Of a stretch of 64,000 nucleotides of DNA, positions 7,308 to 15,620 are shown piece after piece. The position numbers and the translations under genes were made by a program. The notes under the pieces are model-generated. The model had not been told where the DNA came from and ran no database searches. It saw nothing but the letters and a program-made list of their open reading frames with translations. Origin of the DNA: Amycolatopsis umgeniensis (lineage in GTDB: Bacteria > Actinomycetota > Actinomycetes > Mycobacteriales > Pseudonocardiaceae); contig NZ_JACHMX010000001.1 in NCBI RefSeq assembly GCF_014205155.1, positions 6,944,001 to 7,008,000 on the forward strand. The letters run 5' to 3'. Within the stretch, counting starts at the first letter, position 1; the number at the start of each line of letters is the position of its first letter.

Positions 7308-7550
7308 TTAATGTGCCCCCCGTAGGAGGTGTGGTTTGTCAAAGCGCTGATAATATATTTCGAGATAGAGCCGTTCGTCGGACTCGAAATACAGCCGGCC
7401 TTGCTGGTCGAGCTCAAGGCTCCATATCGCCACGTCGGCTTGGGCCGGCGCGGCGAACCACGCGGCAGCGGCGGTGAACACGTCGGCGTAGTCGACGCCG
7501 CTGACGGTGTGAAGCTGAGCCGTAGTGGCGGCATCGTGCGGGTGGGGCAT
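7308..7550 (-). CDS. Hypothetical 80-residue protein
   Basis: An 80-residue acidic/aromatic protein: DYADVFTAAAAWFAAPAQADVAIWSLELDQ, then beta-rich GRLYFESDERLYLEIYYQRF. Composition and length are those of a folded small domain, unlike the basic shadow frames opposite it. No family was recognised. It stands alone between two non-coding stretches, upstream of and divergent from the XRE-TPR regulator at 7.9 kb. Confidence 0.55.
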   Translation of the reverse strand: MPHPHDAATTAQLHTVSGVDYADVFTAAAAWFAAPAQADVAIWSLELDQQGRLYFESDERLYLEIYYQRFDKPHLLRGAH

Positions 7551-7819
7551 GGAATCGATTCCTCTGCACAGGTTGGGTGGGTGCTGGTACTTACCGATTC
7601 CGGCTCGTCGAACACGCAGGCCACCGCGGGGTGTCCCTGCTTGGGCTGCTCGGCGCGCAAAGTCCTCATCCGCAGACCAGCGGCTGTGTTGTGTCCACCT
7701 CTGCGACGGGTGCTCATCCGGATCGGAGCGAAGCCAGTCAACGCTCGGTGATCAACGACAGCCAGAGCGTCAACGAGGCGATCATGAGGCGGCTATGAGG
7801 CGACAATGAGGCGCCACTA

Positions 7820-7837
7820 GTCCTGACCTGCGCAAAC
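7820..7837. repeat. 18-bp direct repeat, copy 1
   Basis: GTCCTGACCTGCGCAAAC occurs here and again, identical and in the same orientation, at 35526-35543. Both copies lie in non-coding DNA. They could be a core recombination site, a shared regulatory box or chance. No integrase gene was found inside the window. Confidence 0.45.
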
Positions 7838-7899
7838 GCCTCTCCAGGGTTCGTAGTCCGAACGGGTGCAGCTCATAGAGAGGGTGATCAGCCTTGACC

Positions 7900-7913
7900 G
7901 ATAGCTGGCTATC
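7900..7913. promoter_or_regulatory. Short palindrome upstream of XRE-TPR gene (possible operator)
   Basis: GATAGC-TG-GCTATC is a perfect 6-bp-arm palindrome 32 bp upstream of the regulator start at 7946. Its position suits an XRE autoregulatory site. The evidence is limited to symmetry and location. Confidence 0.35.
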
Positions 7914-7945
7914 GTGGCAAGTGACCAACGGGCGAGGTGATGTTC

Positions 7946-9229
7946 ATGGGTGACCGGCGAGATGCCTTCGCCGACCGGCGCGAGCAGATGGGCTACACCC
8001 AGGAAAGCTTCGGGTTGGCGGTGGGAGTGGAGTTCTCCACCGTCGGACGCTGGGAACGGGGCGACCTGACCCCACATCCGTACCGCCGCTCACGTATCGC
8101 CAAGGCGCTCAACGTGAGCCTCGCCGAGTTAGGGGCCTTGCTCACGCCGCCCCGACAGGCTCCTACCGTTGATGTCGTCCACCCCCACCCTGCGGAGGCC
8201 GACGACATGAATCGTCGAGATCTGCTGCGCTTGTTCAGCGTGACGGGCGCGTTGCTCGCGCTGCCTGCTGACGAGGCAGTTGCCGGCGATGTCGACCGAC
8301 TTACCGCAGCGGCATACACCGGCAGGGTGGACGCCGCCAGTGCCGCGGAGTTCGCCCAATTCAACTCTCACCTGTGGCGTGTGTTCGCGCTGTCAACGAC
8401 CAAGGCGCAGGTACTACCGCTGGTTCGAACCCAGCTTGACGTGCTTACAGACTCTTTACGCCGACCACAAACACCAGGAGTTCGACGGCAGCTGTGCGAA
8501 CTGACCGCGGACTTGTACCAACTGGCTGGAGAGATCTCCTTCGACGGCGACCAGTACACCGAAGCCGCCCACTGCTACACCCTGGCGGCGACAGCGAGCA
8601 GGGAAGCCACCGCTTCCGACCTCTGGGCCTGCGCGTTAACCAGACACGCCTTCATCGCGGTATACGAGCGACGGTTCGCCGAGGCCAAACCGCTGCTCGA
8701 GCTGGCCTCCAGCCTGGCCCGCCGCGGCGACCCTGCCCTCTCGACCCGACAATGGATCGCCGCAGTGCAAGCAGAGACTTTCGCCGGTCTCGGTGATCTC
8801 GATGCCTGCCAACGTGCACTCGATACGGCCGCCGAGGTCCAGCACATGAAGGGCCCGATCCACAACGGTGGTTGGCTCCGATTCGACGGCTCCCGCCTGG
8901 CCGAGGAACGCGGCACCTGCTACGTCACCCTAGGCCGCTACGACCTCGCCGAGACCGCCCTGACCGGTGCGCTGACCGGTGACCTGACCGCCCGCCGCAA
9001 AGCCGGCGTTCTCACCGACCTGGCGATGATCGGAGTACACCGGCGCGATCCTGACCGGGTTGCTACCTACGTCAACGCCGCCCTGGCCACCGCCCGCCAC
9101 ACCGGCTCCGGAGTCATTGCCCGCAAGCTACGCGGCCTTCAACCGAATCTGGCTCCCTTGCTCACCCACCAGCCGATCCAGCAACTCGACGTCGAGATCA
9201 CCGAACTCGTTGGCAATCGCGCCACATGA
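7946..9229 (+). CDS. XRE HTH-TPR regulator, paralogue A
   Basis: About 427 residues. The N-terminal XRE helix-turn-helix (YTQESFGLAVGVEFSTVGRWERG, residues about 15-60) is followed by a linker with DMNRRDLLRLFSVTGALLALPA and a long helical TPR-like region. This architecture is common in actinomycetes, where the repeats are thought to sense a peptide or protein. The ATG at 7946 matches the start of the paralogue at 9690; both have a GCGAGGT element just upstream. It is followed by a small gene with 14 bp spacing. A possible palindromic operator lies just upstream. The RR-containing segment near residue 90 is reminiscent of a Tat motif but is internal. Confidence 0.85.
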   Translation: MGDRRDAFADRREQMGYTQESFGLAVGVEFSTVGRWERGDLTPHPYRRSRIAKALNVSLAELGALLTPPRQAPTVDVVHPHPAEADDMNRRDLLRLFSVTGALLALPADEAVAGDVDRLTAAAYTGRVDAASAAEFAQFNSHLWRVFALSTTKAQVLPLVRTQLDVLTDSLRRPQTPGVRRQLCELTADLYQLAGEISFDGDQYTEAAHCYTLAATASREATASDLWACALTRHAFIAVYERRFAEAKPLLELASSLARRGDPALSTRQWIAAVQAETFAGLGDLDACQRALDTAAEVQHMKGPIHNGGWLRFDGSRLAEERGTCYVTLGRYDLAETALTGALTGDLTARRKAGVLTDLAMIGVHRRDPDRVATYVNAALATARHTGSGVIARKLRGLQPNLAPLLTHQPIQQLDVEITELVGNRAT

Positions 9230-9243
9230 TGGAGGAAAACAGG

Positions 9244-9606
9244 ATGCAGCAGAATGACCGTGGCCGCGTGTTCCGCGAGGCCTGGATCGCCGGAGTCACC
9301 AAGCACTACCCTGGCGAACCCAAGCCCGGCTACATCACTCCGTGGGACGAGACCCCGGACTGGGAACGCGACGCCGCGACCGCCGTGTACGACCAAGTCC
9401 TCGCCTTCATCGAGGCCACCGGTGGTGCCACCGCCAAACTCACTCCGGACCAGAAAGGCCACTTCGTCGCGCTGTGCTGGATCGGCCAGATTTACAAGCA
9501 CTTCCCCAACCCGAAGTCGTCCTACGTAGCGGACTGGGGCGACCTGCCCGACTGGCAGAAGGCAACGGATATCGAGATCTTTGAACGTATCGAACAACAC
9601 GCTTGA
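9244..9606 (+). CDS. Hypothetical acidic/aromatic protein
   Basis: A 120-residue soluble protein rich in Trp, Tyr and Asp: FREAWIAGVTKHYPGEPK, ITPWDETPDWERDAA, SYVADWGDLPDWQKATD. The ATG at 9244 is chosen because GGAGGA lies 8 bp upstream; an in-frame ATG at 9226 overlaps the previous gene. A repeated theme (P-x-W-D/E-x-x-PDW) occurs at both ends and suggests an internal duplication. No family name was recognised. It sits between two XRE-TPR paralogues and may be the partner of the first one. Confidence 0.7.
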   Translation: MQQNDRGRVFREAWIAGVTKHYPGEPKPGYITPWDETPDWERDAATAVYDQVLAFIEATGGATAKLTPDQKGHFVALCWIGQIYKHFPNPKSSYVADWGDLPDWQKATDIEIFERIEQHA

Positions 9607-9689
9607 GCATTTGACGGCATTGGCAGACATTCGGCGCGGCTTACTCGTCAACCAGGCTGGTGGCTGAATCAGGCAGCGAGGTAGGCAGT

Positions 9690-11006
9690 ATGGGTTCCAA
9701 CCGGGAGGCGTTTGCGGCTCGACGTGAGGCGATGGGCTTTACTCAGGAGAGCTTCGGCGAGGCGGCCGGAGTGGAGTTCTCCACCGTTGGGCGGTGGGAA
9801 CGGGGCGTAATGACGCCTCAGTCGTGGCGGCGTCCGCGAATCGCGAAAGCGCTGGCTGTCTCCCTTGACGAGTTGAACGCACTTCTCGGGCAAGTTCCAG
9901 CTCGCGGTTCACAGGACCTTGTTGCAGCCGGTCGCAGGGCAGACGACAGGGGCCGAGTCCAACAGGCCCCGCCAATGGCGAGTCCGCGTACCTCTGCGAC
10001 CTCAGTCGCGTATGACCACGCTGGAAGCCTCGACATAAGTTCGGCGCCCACAGAGTTCCTCAAGTCGCTCACCTTGACAGTGAAGCCGCCGCGGCAGATC
10101 GGATGGACCGAGGTCGAGCAGGTCAAGTTAATGACCAGCAGCCTGGCCGCTAGCGAGAACCTCTATGGCGGGGGCATGGCCGGTGAAGCTGGGGCCGCTC
10201 ATCTGCGATGGGTCGGCAACCTGTTGAGTGCACGAGCCAGCCGAGCCGTCGAAGCGGGCATGCTCGAGGCCGTCGGGAACCTCGCGGGAGTGGTGGCGTT
10301 CTCGGCTTTCGACGTCGGAGACCACGACGCGGCGGCTCGATGCTTTCGCTTTGGTTTATGGTGCGCCGAGCAGGGCGGATCGTGGGAATTACGTGCCGCG
10401 ACTCTCGCCGACATGGCACGCCAAGCCATGTATCTCGACAATCTGGACGAAGCATTGTCCTTGATCGAGTTCGCTCACGTACGAACGGATCGGTTGACCG
10501 CTACAGCACGTGCCATGATCGGCGTAGTCCGGGCCCGGTTGTTGGCGATGTTGGGCCGCCACCTCGAAGCGCGAGCTGACGTGGATCGCGCGGACTCGTT
10601 CCTTGCGCAACGGCAGCCGGAGTCCGATCCGCCTTGGCTGGTCTACTACGACGAAGCCGAACACGCGGGTAGCACCGCGCGAGCACTTACCCCGCTCGCC
10701 ATGGCGGAAGAGCAGCCGGGGGATGCCGCCGAACGACTTGCCTCTGCGATTCGACTGCACAGCGACGCCTATCCGCGCTCGCGAGCGTTCTCCAGGGCGC
10801 GCCTGGCTACCTTGCACATGACCATCGGAGATCCCCGCGAAGCCGTGCTCATCGGTCGACAAGCCTTCGATGACGCCACGATGTTGCATTCTCGCCGGAT
10901 GGACGAGGAACTCGTCAAACTGGCCCGGGCATGCAAACGACATCATGCGATACCCGACGTGGTCGACCTTTCAGAACTCATAGCATCCGGTTCTTCCGAT
11001 GTCTGA
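9690..11006 (+). CDS. XRE HTH-TPR regulator, paralogue B
   Basis: A 438-residue protein. Its first 65 residues closely follow paralogue A (FTQESFGEAAGVEFSTVGRWERG, RIAKALAVSLDELNALL). After this the sequence diverges into a different TPR-like sensor, with segments such as AFDVGDHDAAARCFRFGLW and LDEALSLIEFAHVRTD. The ATG at 9690 corresponds to the paralogue A start. Its stop overlaps the phosphotransferase start by 8 bp, so the two are probably co-translated. Conserved DNA-binding domains with divergent sensors suggest similar operators read by different inputs. Confidence 0.85.
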   Translation: MGSNREAFAARREAMGFTQESFGEAAGVEFSTVGRWERGVMTPQSWRRPRIAKALAVSLDELNALLGQVPARGSQDLVAAGRRADDRGRVQQAPPMASPRTSATSVAYDHAGSLDISSAPTEFLKSLTLTVKPPRQIGWTEVEQVKLMTSSLAASENLYGGGMAGEAGAAHLRWVGNLLSARASRAVEAGMLEAVGNLAGVVAFSAFDVGDHDAAARCFRFGLWCAEQGGSWELRAATLADMARQAMYLDNLDEALSLIEFAHVRTDRLTATARAMIGVVRARLLAMLGRHLEARADVDRADSFLAQRQPESDPPWLVYYDEAEHAGSTARALTPLAMAEEQPGDAAERLASAIRLHSDAYPRSRAFSRARLATLHMTIGDPREAVLIGRQAFDDATMLHSRRMDEELVKLARACKRHHAIPDVVDLSELIASGSSDV

Positions 11007-11910
11007 TGCGCCCAACCACCGGCTTTTGTCAATGCAAGACTCGCGGACTATTCTGGAGGTGGCCGGTGAACGAGCAAACGTGGCGACAGCCGGAGCAACT
11101 CTGATCCGTGACGGAACGAACGTCCTCTACCGACTGACTGGCGGTGTCGTTGCCCGGATCGGGCCTCCTGGCTCCCAGCTTGTCGCGGAACGTCAGATCC
11201 AAGCTTCGCACTGGCTTGCTGAAGCTGGCATTACCGTTGTCCGCACCGTCGACAACATCGAACAGCCCACTGCCGTTGGAGATCGACCTGTCACGTGGTG
11301 GGTCGAACTACCGGAGCACCGCCACGCCACCCCAGCCGAACTCGGCTCAACACTGAGGCAGCTCCACAACTTGGCTGTACCTGAGGAGCTGCCTCTTCCC
11401 ACCGTGGACCCCCTCGACAGTCTGGGTGCCTCCATCGACGGTGGATTCGTTTTGCCGGACGAAGAGCGAGCGTGGCTTAGAGGTCTGGTCGAACAACTAA
11501 GCTTGGATTATCGGGAGCTGGCACCGAGCGTTCCTCTCACGGTAATACACGGGGACGCCTGGCAGGGCAACGTCGTCGTCCCTATGGGAGGCGGGGGCCC
11601 GGTGTTGTTGGATCTCGACCAACTAGGAGTCGGGCCTCGCGAATGGGACCTTGTCTCTCTGGCAGTCGAGTACACGGACTTCGCGCGGATCACCGAGGCT
11701 GATTACCACGCTTTCGTCGCTGCTTATGGCGGCTATGATATGACAGTCTGGCCAGGATATCGAACTTTCGCTGCAATTAGAGAATTGCGCTGGACTGCTT
11801 TTGTTCTGAGGAAAGCCGGCGCGAGCTCAAAAGCCGCTGAGCAAGCGCGTTATCGAGTATCTTGTCTGATGGGTAAAATTGATCGTCCATGGACATGGTC
11901 GGCATTTTGA
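10999..11910 (+). CDS. Aminoglycoside-phosphotransferase-fold kinase
   Basis: A 303-residue protein with a protein-kinase-like APH fold. The catalytic loop is VIHGDAWQGNVVV (HxDxxxxN pattern) and the metal-binding segment is LLDLDQLGVGPREWDL. The family phosphorylates aminoglycosides, homoserine, choline or other small hydroxyl substrates; no substrate can be assigned from the sequence. It overlaps the end of XRE-TPR paralogue B by 8 bp and is followed by a Nudix gene. This regulator-kinase-Nudix grouping is frequent in actinomycete accessory DNA. The GC of the last 150 bp is lower than that of the neighbours. Confidence 0.85.
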   Translation: MSDAPNHRLLSMQDSRTILEVAGERANVATAGATLIRDGTNVLYRLTGGVVARIGPPGSQLVAERQIQASHWLAEAGITVVRTVDNIEQPTAVGDRPVTWWVELPEHRHATPAELGSTLRQLHNLAVPEELPLPTVDPLDSLGASIDGGFVLPDEERAWLRGLVEQLSLDYRELAPSVPLTVIHGDAWQGNVVVPMGGGGPVLLDLDQLGVGPREWDLVSLAVEYTDFARITEADYHAFVAAYGGYDMTVWPGYRTFAAIRELRWTAFVLRKAGASSKAAEQARYRVSCLMGKIDRPWTWSAF

Positions 11911-11966
11911 AACGTTGTTGCAGTGTTTGGATCCCCTTCGATTAAATGATCGGGTACTTGGCGTAA

Positions 11967-12245
11967 GCTAGGAAATATTCGAGCGGTGGAACCGTACCTT
12001 CAGGACCGTGGGACTTCGCCACTGAGCATCGAGTCGCGGCGGCGCTGCTCGAACAGGATGTGGGGCAACACGCTCACTATGGCACGATGGCGGCCGAAGC
12101 CGCTGCGGTCGCCGACTCGAAGCGCTCGCATCACATCGTTCGCGACTTGCTCAGCCAGCTTGAAGGGCGTCAGCTGCTGTGGCCTGTGTGCGAGTTGACC
12201 GACACGGGTGGCCGCTCCTACCAAGTGAGGCACCTTGAGGCATGA
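11967..12245 (+). pseudogene. Open frame resembling a truncated winged-helix protein
   Basis: The frame is open from 11967 to a TGA at 12243-12245. It reads a plausible helical protein (WDFATEHRVAAALLEQ, IVRDLLSQLEGRQLLWPVCELTDTGGRSYQV) but has no ATG or GTG before position 12060. A GTG at 12060 would give 61 residues and cut off the N-terminal helix. It is either a 5'-truncated remnant or a short winged-helix gene with an unusual start. Its stop overlaps an ATG at 12242 that is out of frame with the Nudix gene. Confidence 0.35.
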
Positions 12246-12789
12246 GCAGCCAAACCACTGCGGCGATCACGCAGTCTTCGGGCATGACTTGCAGGACGAA
12301 GGCGACCCGGAGGTCGAGTTCAACCCCGGTATTGCGGGGCGTCTGCCTCGAAAGAATGTGGCCGCAGGCGTGCTCATCCGTGACGGTGCGGGACGTGTGC
12401 TCTTCATCTCGCCGACCTACAAGCCATTCCTCGACATTCCCGGAGGTCTGACCGAGGATGAGGAATCGCCGCGAGCCGCTTGCTATCGCGAGGTTCGTGA
12501 AGAACTCGGCATCGACCTGCAGATCGGCGGACTACTGCTCATCGACTGGATGCCGACTCACGGAGTCTGGCGTGACAGCATCCAGCTCATCTTCGACGGT
12601 GGCGTCCTGAGCGATGAACAAATTCTGGCGATTCGGCCAGCGACCGACGAGGTCGGTCGATTTGAGTTCCTCTACGCTGATGCTGCCAAGCAACGTCTTC
12701 GTCCGTCGATGGCTCGCCGAGTTGAAGTAGCGCATCGAGCGCTTCTAGACGGTTCAGTGCAATACGCTGAATTTGGTCGAACTGTGTAA
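12235..12789 (+). CDS. Nudix hydrolase
   Basis: A complete Nudix box is present: GGLTEDEESPRAACYREVREELGI (G-x5-E-x7-REVREELGI) within LPRKNVAAGVLIRD...FLDIPGG. Nudix enzymes hydrolyse nucleoside diphosphates linked to other moieties; the substrate here is unknown. The start is uncertain. TTG at 12235 is the only frame-compatible upstream start, whereas an ATG at 12242 in ATGA overlap with the preceding ORF lies in another frame. That pattern, and the weak first 20 residues, suggest a one-base frameshift near 12.28 kb. The catalytic domain itself is intact. It is the last gene of the plus-strand group that starts at 7.9 kb. Confidence 0.8.
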   Translation: MRHEQPNHCGDHAVFGHDLQDEGDPEVEFNPGIAGRLPRKNVAAGVLIRDGAGRVLFISPTYKPFLDIPGGLTEDEESPRAACYREVREELGIDLQIGGLLLIDWMPTHGVWRDSIQLIFDGGVLSDEQILAIRPATDEVGRFEFLYADAAKQRLRPSMARRVEVAHRALLDGSVQYAEFGRTV

Positions 12790-12835
12790 GGCTTCGGGTG
12801 CGACGGTAAAGGTAGATTATCTTTGGTTGGGTTCC

Positions 12836-14053
12836 CTATTTCATCGTTGGAATGCCCCGCATCAGTATTTCCTGACGCTGACTCAAGGAGTCGAGGTTGG
12901 TCGTCGGGTCGCCCTCGACGATCAGGATGTCAGCGCTGTGGCCTGCTGTGATCTGACCGACACGGTTTAGGCCGAGGGCCTGCGCGCTCGTTGTAGTGGC
13001 CATTTCGATGACCTGGTCTGCTGTGTAGCCGACGTGAGTGTAGAGCTTGAGTGCCTCGGCGAAGTCGGTGAAGCCTGAGCGAGGTAGGCCTGCGTCGGTC
13101 CCGGGGATGAGGGGTATACCAACTCGGGCCATCCATTGGAACCTGTTGACGACCATGTCGGCTCTTTCAGCTCCTAGTCGCGCCATGAAACCTTGCCAGT
13201 CGGGAGGCCATGCAACGCAGGCGTAGATGCCGCGCTCGGCCATCGTGCGTGCCACAGCGTCCTGGGTGTCGTAGCCGCCTCCGCCGTCCTGTAGCCACGT
13301 GCAGTGCTCGATCGTGGCGACGCCAGCGTTGACCGCTGCCTGGATCGCGTGAGTGCCGTGTGCGTGTGCGGCGACGGGGAGCCGGAGGCGACTGGCTTGG
13401 TCGACGACGATCTTCAGGTCGTTCTCTGTGAACTGGGTTTGCCACATCGGCGGCGAGTTCGGGGTGATCTGCCCGCCGGAGGCCATGACTTTGATGACGT
13501 CGGCACCCATGTCGGCGTTGTGCTGCACCCGTTGCCGCAGCTGTTGTTCGCCTTCGGCTTCGCCGCCGAGAAACCAGCAATGACCTCGTGGTGGTGTGAT
13601 CGGCGGGCCGGCGGCAACGATTCGTGGGCCGATCTCTTTGCCGCGGTTCACTCTGTCGCGGAGGTGGATGGCCAGCCCGTCGCGGTCGCCGAGGTCCCGG
13701 ACGGTGGTCACGCCGGAGTAGAGCAGTTGTCTTGCCCGCTTGGCCATTCCGTCGAGTAAGGCATCGTCGGGCGTCTCACGGACTGTGCTGACGAGGTCGG
13801 GGCCGCCGTCGAAAGCCAGGTGGACGTGGCAATTGATCAATCCCGGCAGCACCGTGCAACCTGGATAGTCGGAGTGGACCGCGGTGGGCTGGGCCTGCTG
13901 CTCAACAGTGCGACGGGGGCCGACCACCACGATGGTGCCTGCCTCGACGAGAACGGCACCATCCCTGATTTGTTCACCGCGAGGGCCTCGAAGTACCTGG
14001 GACGCGGTGATCAGCAGCTGCCGACCGTCACCAGCCTGTTCCATGGGGGTCAC
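12836..14053 (-). CDS. Metal-dependent amidohydrolase
   Basis: About 405 residues of the amidohydrolase superfamily, similar to imidazolonepropionase/prolidase-like enzymes. Visible metal and catalytic residues are GLINCHVHLAFD (HxH), the candidate carbamylated lysine in DVIKVMASGG, AAHAHG, IEHCTW and the Asp in GTDAGLP. The enzyme is cytosolic and hydrolyses a C-N bond; the substrate is not deducible. GTG at 14053 forms a GTGA overlap with the upstream nitroreductase stop; ATG at 14044 is an alternative. The longer frame to 14140 overlaps that gene and is rejected. It is the last gene of the coupled minus-strand set that starts at 16.2 kb. Confidence 0.85.
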   Translation of the reverse strand: MTPMEQAGDGRQLLITASQVLRGPRGEQIRDGAVLVEAGTIVVVGPRRTVEQQAQPTAVHSDYPGCTVLPGLINCHVHLAFDGGPDLVSTVRETPDDALLDGMAKRARQLLYSGVTTVRDLGDRDGLAIHLRDRVNRGKEIGPRIVAAGPPITPPRGHCWFLGGEAEGEQQLRQRVQHNADMGADVIKVMASGGQITPNSPPMWQTQFTENDLKIVVDQASRLRLPVAAHAHGTHAIQAAVNAGVATIEHCTWLQDGGGGYDTQDAVARTMAERGIYACVAWPPDWQGFMARLGAERADMVVNRFQWMARVGIPLIPGTDAGLPRSGFTDFAEALKLYTHVGYTADQVIEMATTTSAQALGLNRVGQITAGHSADILIVEGDPTTNLDSLSQRQEILMRGIPTMK

Positions 14054-14499
14054 GGGGTGCGAGGCTTGAGCCGGAACACGGCGATGTTGCCGAGGTGCCG
14101 GTGGATCTCCTCGGGACTGGCGTCGCTCGGGAAGGGCCACATCGTCGAAGGCTTCCCGAGTTTCGCAAGGTAGGCATAGACGGCACCGGCCGCAGCCTCG
14201 TCGTCGACGAGGTCGGCTTGGTGCCGTGGTTCGGGGTCGCCTTCGAGGTCACAGTGCTCGGCTGCGATGAGGTTCTGGACCCAGTCGCGCCCGCGGTCGG
14301 GCGCGCAGATGTAGTGTGTTCCGTCGAATTGCACAACGGCTATGGGAACCGTTCGTGGGTGTCCGCTTGAGCGGCCTGGGATGGTCAGTGCTCGCAGGAC
14401 ATAGGTCTTCTCCTCGTATGGTTTCGGTTCGCTGGCGCGGATCTTGCTGAGTGCTGAAGAGTTGCGGTCGCGGATCTCGGTCTTCGGTGGGGTGGTCAC
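14050..14499 (-). CDS. DUF385-type (deazaflavin-dependent) nitroreductase-like protein
   Basis: A 149-residue protein. RALTIPGRSSGHPRTVPIAVV, FDGTHYICAPDRGRDWVQNL and the C-terminal split-barrel-like sequence follow the DUF385/Ddn pattern of F420-dependent or related reductases of actinobacteria. F420 binding cannot be confirmed by eye. It is coupled to the membrane protein upstream (4-bp overlap) and to the amidohydrolase downstream. A redox enzyme next to a hydrolase suggests small-molecule handling, possibly detoxification; this is inference. Confidence 0.7.
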   Translation of the reverse strand: MTTPPKTEIRDRNSSALSKIRASEPKPYEEKTYVLRALTIPGRSSGHPRTVPIAVVQFDGTHYICAPDRGRDWVQNLIAAEHCDLEGDPEPRHQADLVDDEAAAGAVYAYLAKLGKPSTMWPFPSDASPEEIHRHLGNIAVFRLKPRTP

Positions 14500-15620
14500 G
14501 GACTACCTTTCTGGGCCAGGGCCTGTGAGAGGCGGACGAGCTGGTTCACATCGTCGTTTATGTTGGTGGTACTGGGTTCTGCGACAGTGAGGGCTGTCCT
14601 GGCCTGGGGCGCCGTTCCCGCCCGCTGTCGTTCGACCGCTCTTCGGATCGTGTCGGCTTGCTGCTCGGCCGGGCGCCCTGTGTCGTAGCCGAGGTCGACG
14701 AGGTGGGGGCTGATCTGGAGGAGACCGTCGCGAATCTCGATGACGCGTCGCCAGTATTTGTGGCCGATGCGCCATGGGCTGATGCGGTCGAACCATCGGT
14801 GGGTGGGAGCGCGGTCGAGCTGGCCCTCGGGAAACGCCATGTGGAGCGGTTCCCACAGCGGACGTAGCTCGTGGTAGGTCCGCCGGTGTCGCAGCCAGAC
14901 ACGGAGGGCGGACAGTCGTGCGGCGAGCCCGACGTACAGCACGCCGGCCAAGAAGAGGAAGGTCCCGATGGGGACCAGCCGGTTGGTGACGGCCATGAGG
15001 TCGCCGCCGTAGCCGGGATGACCGGTCCAGCGCACGATCGTGACAACGGTACGTGCCGCTGTCGCCGTCGCGGTGAACCCGAGGCCTGCTGCGGCGATAC
15101 GGAGGCCGAGCCGGGCGCGGTGCTGGGATTCGTTGGCGTAACGCAGGGCCCAGCGGGCGGTCTGGATCGTGGCGTAGATCGTGTAGGCGCCGCCGATGAG
15201 ATAGAAGGGGGCGACGCCGGGGGCGGACATAGTGTTGGGGAGCGAGCCGCTGGTCGGGTAGGCCTTGTCTCGTAATTCTGGCGGCAGGACGAGAATTGCT
15301 GTGGTTATCGCAGCGCACACGACTCCGAGGACCGCGCCTTCGATCTGCGCGCGCCGCCGGGTTCCGCCCGCAGACAGCAGGAAGAACAGCATCAGCGCGT
15401 ACCGCGAGATGTTCAGGGCGAGGTTCATGACGAGCTTGACGGTGCTGGAGGTCGGCAGCTCGCCGAAGAGCACGCGCAAGTAGACGATGCCGGTGGTGGA
15501 CCCCAACAGGTGGAAGGCGATACACGCGACCACAGCCCACAACGCCGGGTTGCGCGGCGACTTCGCCAGCCGATACAGGAACCAGGCCAGCACGAGGATC
15601 AGGAACTGGGTCAGGTTCAT
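14496..15620 (-). CDS. MAB_1171c-type multi-pass membrane protein
   Basis: A 374-residue protein with about seven predicted hydrophobic helices in the first 240 residues (for example LILVLAWFLYRLA, ALWAVVACIAFHLLG and LVPIGTFLFLAGVLYVGLAA), then a soluble C-terminal region beginning RLSALRVWLRHRRTYHELRPLW. This combination, with the RTYHELRPLWEPL segment, matches the actinobacterial MAB_1171c family, which is annotated as a putative transporter without an experimental role. It is characteristically next to an ImmA/IrrE-like protease and an XRE regulator, exactly as here. The overlaps with both neighbours are 4 bp. Confidence 0.8.
   Translation of the reverse strand: MNLTQFLILVLAWFLYRLAKSPRNPALWAVVACIAFHLLGSTTGIVYLRVLFGELPTSSTVKLVMNLALNISRYALMLFFLLSAGGTRRRAQIEGAVLGVVCAAITTAILVLPPELRDKAYPTSGSLPNTMSAPGVAPFYLIGGAYTIYATIQTARWALRYANESQHRARLGLRIAAAGLGFTATATAARTVVTIVRWTGHPGYGGDLMAVTNRLVPIGTFLFLAGVLYVGLAARLSALRVWLRHRRTYHELRPLWEPLHMAFPEGQLDRAPTHRWFDRISPWRIGHKYWRRVIEIRDGLLQISPHLVDLGYDTGRPAEQQADTIRRAVERQRAGTAPQARTALTVAEPSTTNINDDVNQLVRLSQALAQKGSP

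Larger units (their letters stand above)
7551..7945. other. Divergent intergenic region
   Basis: About 395 bases between the small minus-strand gene and the first XRE-TPR gene. It contains an 18-bp sequence repeated at 35.5 kb, three closely spaced ATGAGGCG-like repeats around 7780-7812 and a short palindrome at 7900-7913. No convincing gene was seen. Confidence 0.4.

Noticed and set aside
7160-7741. Minus-strand 193-codon frame
   Set aside because: Ser/Thr/Pro-rich shadow; the shorter frame 7308-7550 has a normal composition.
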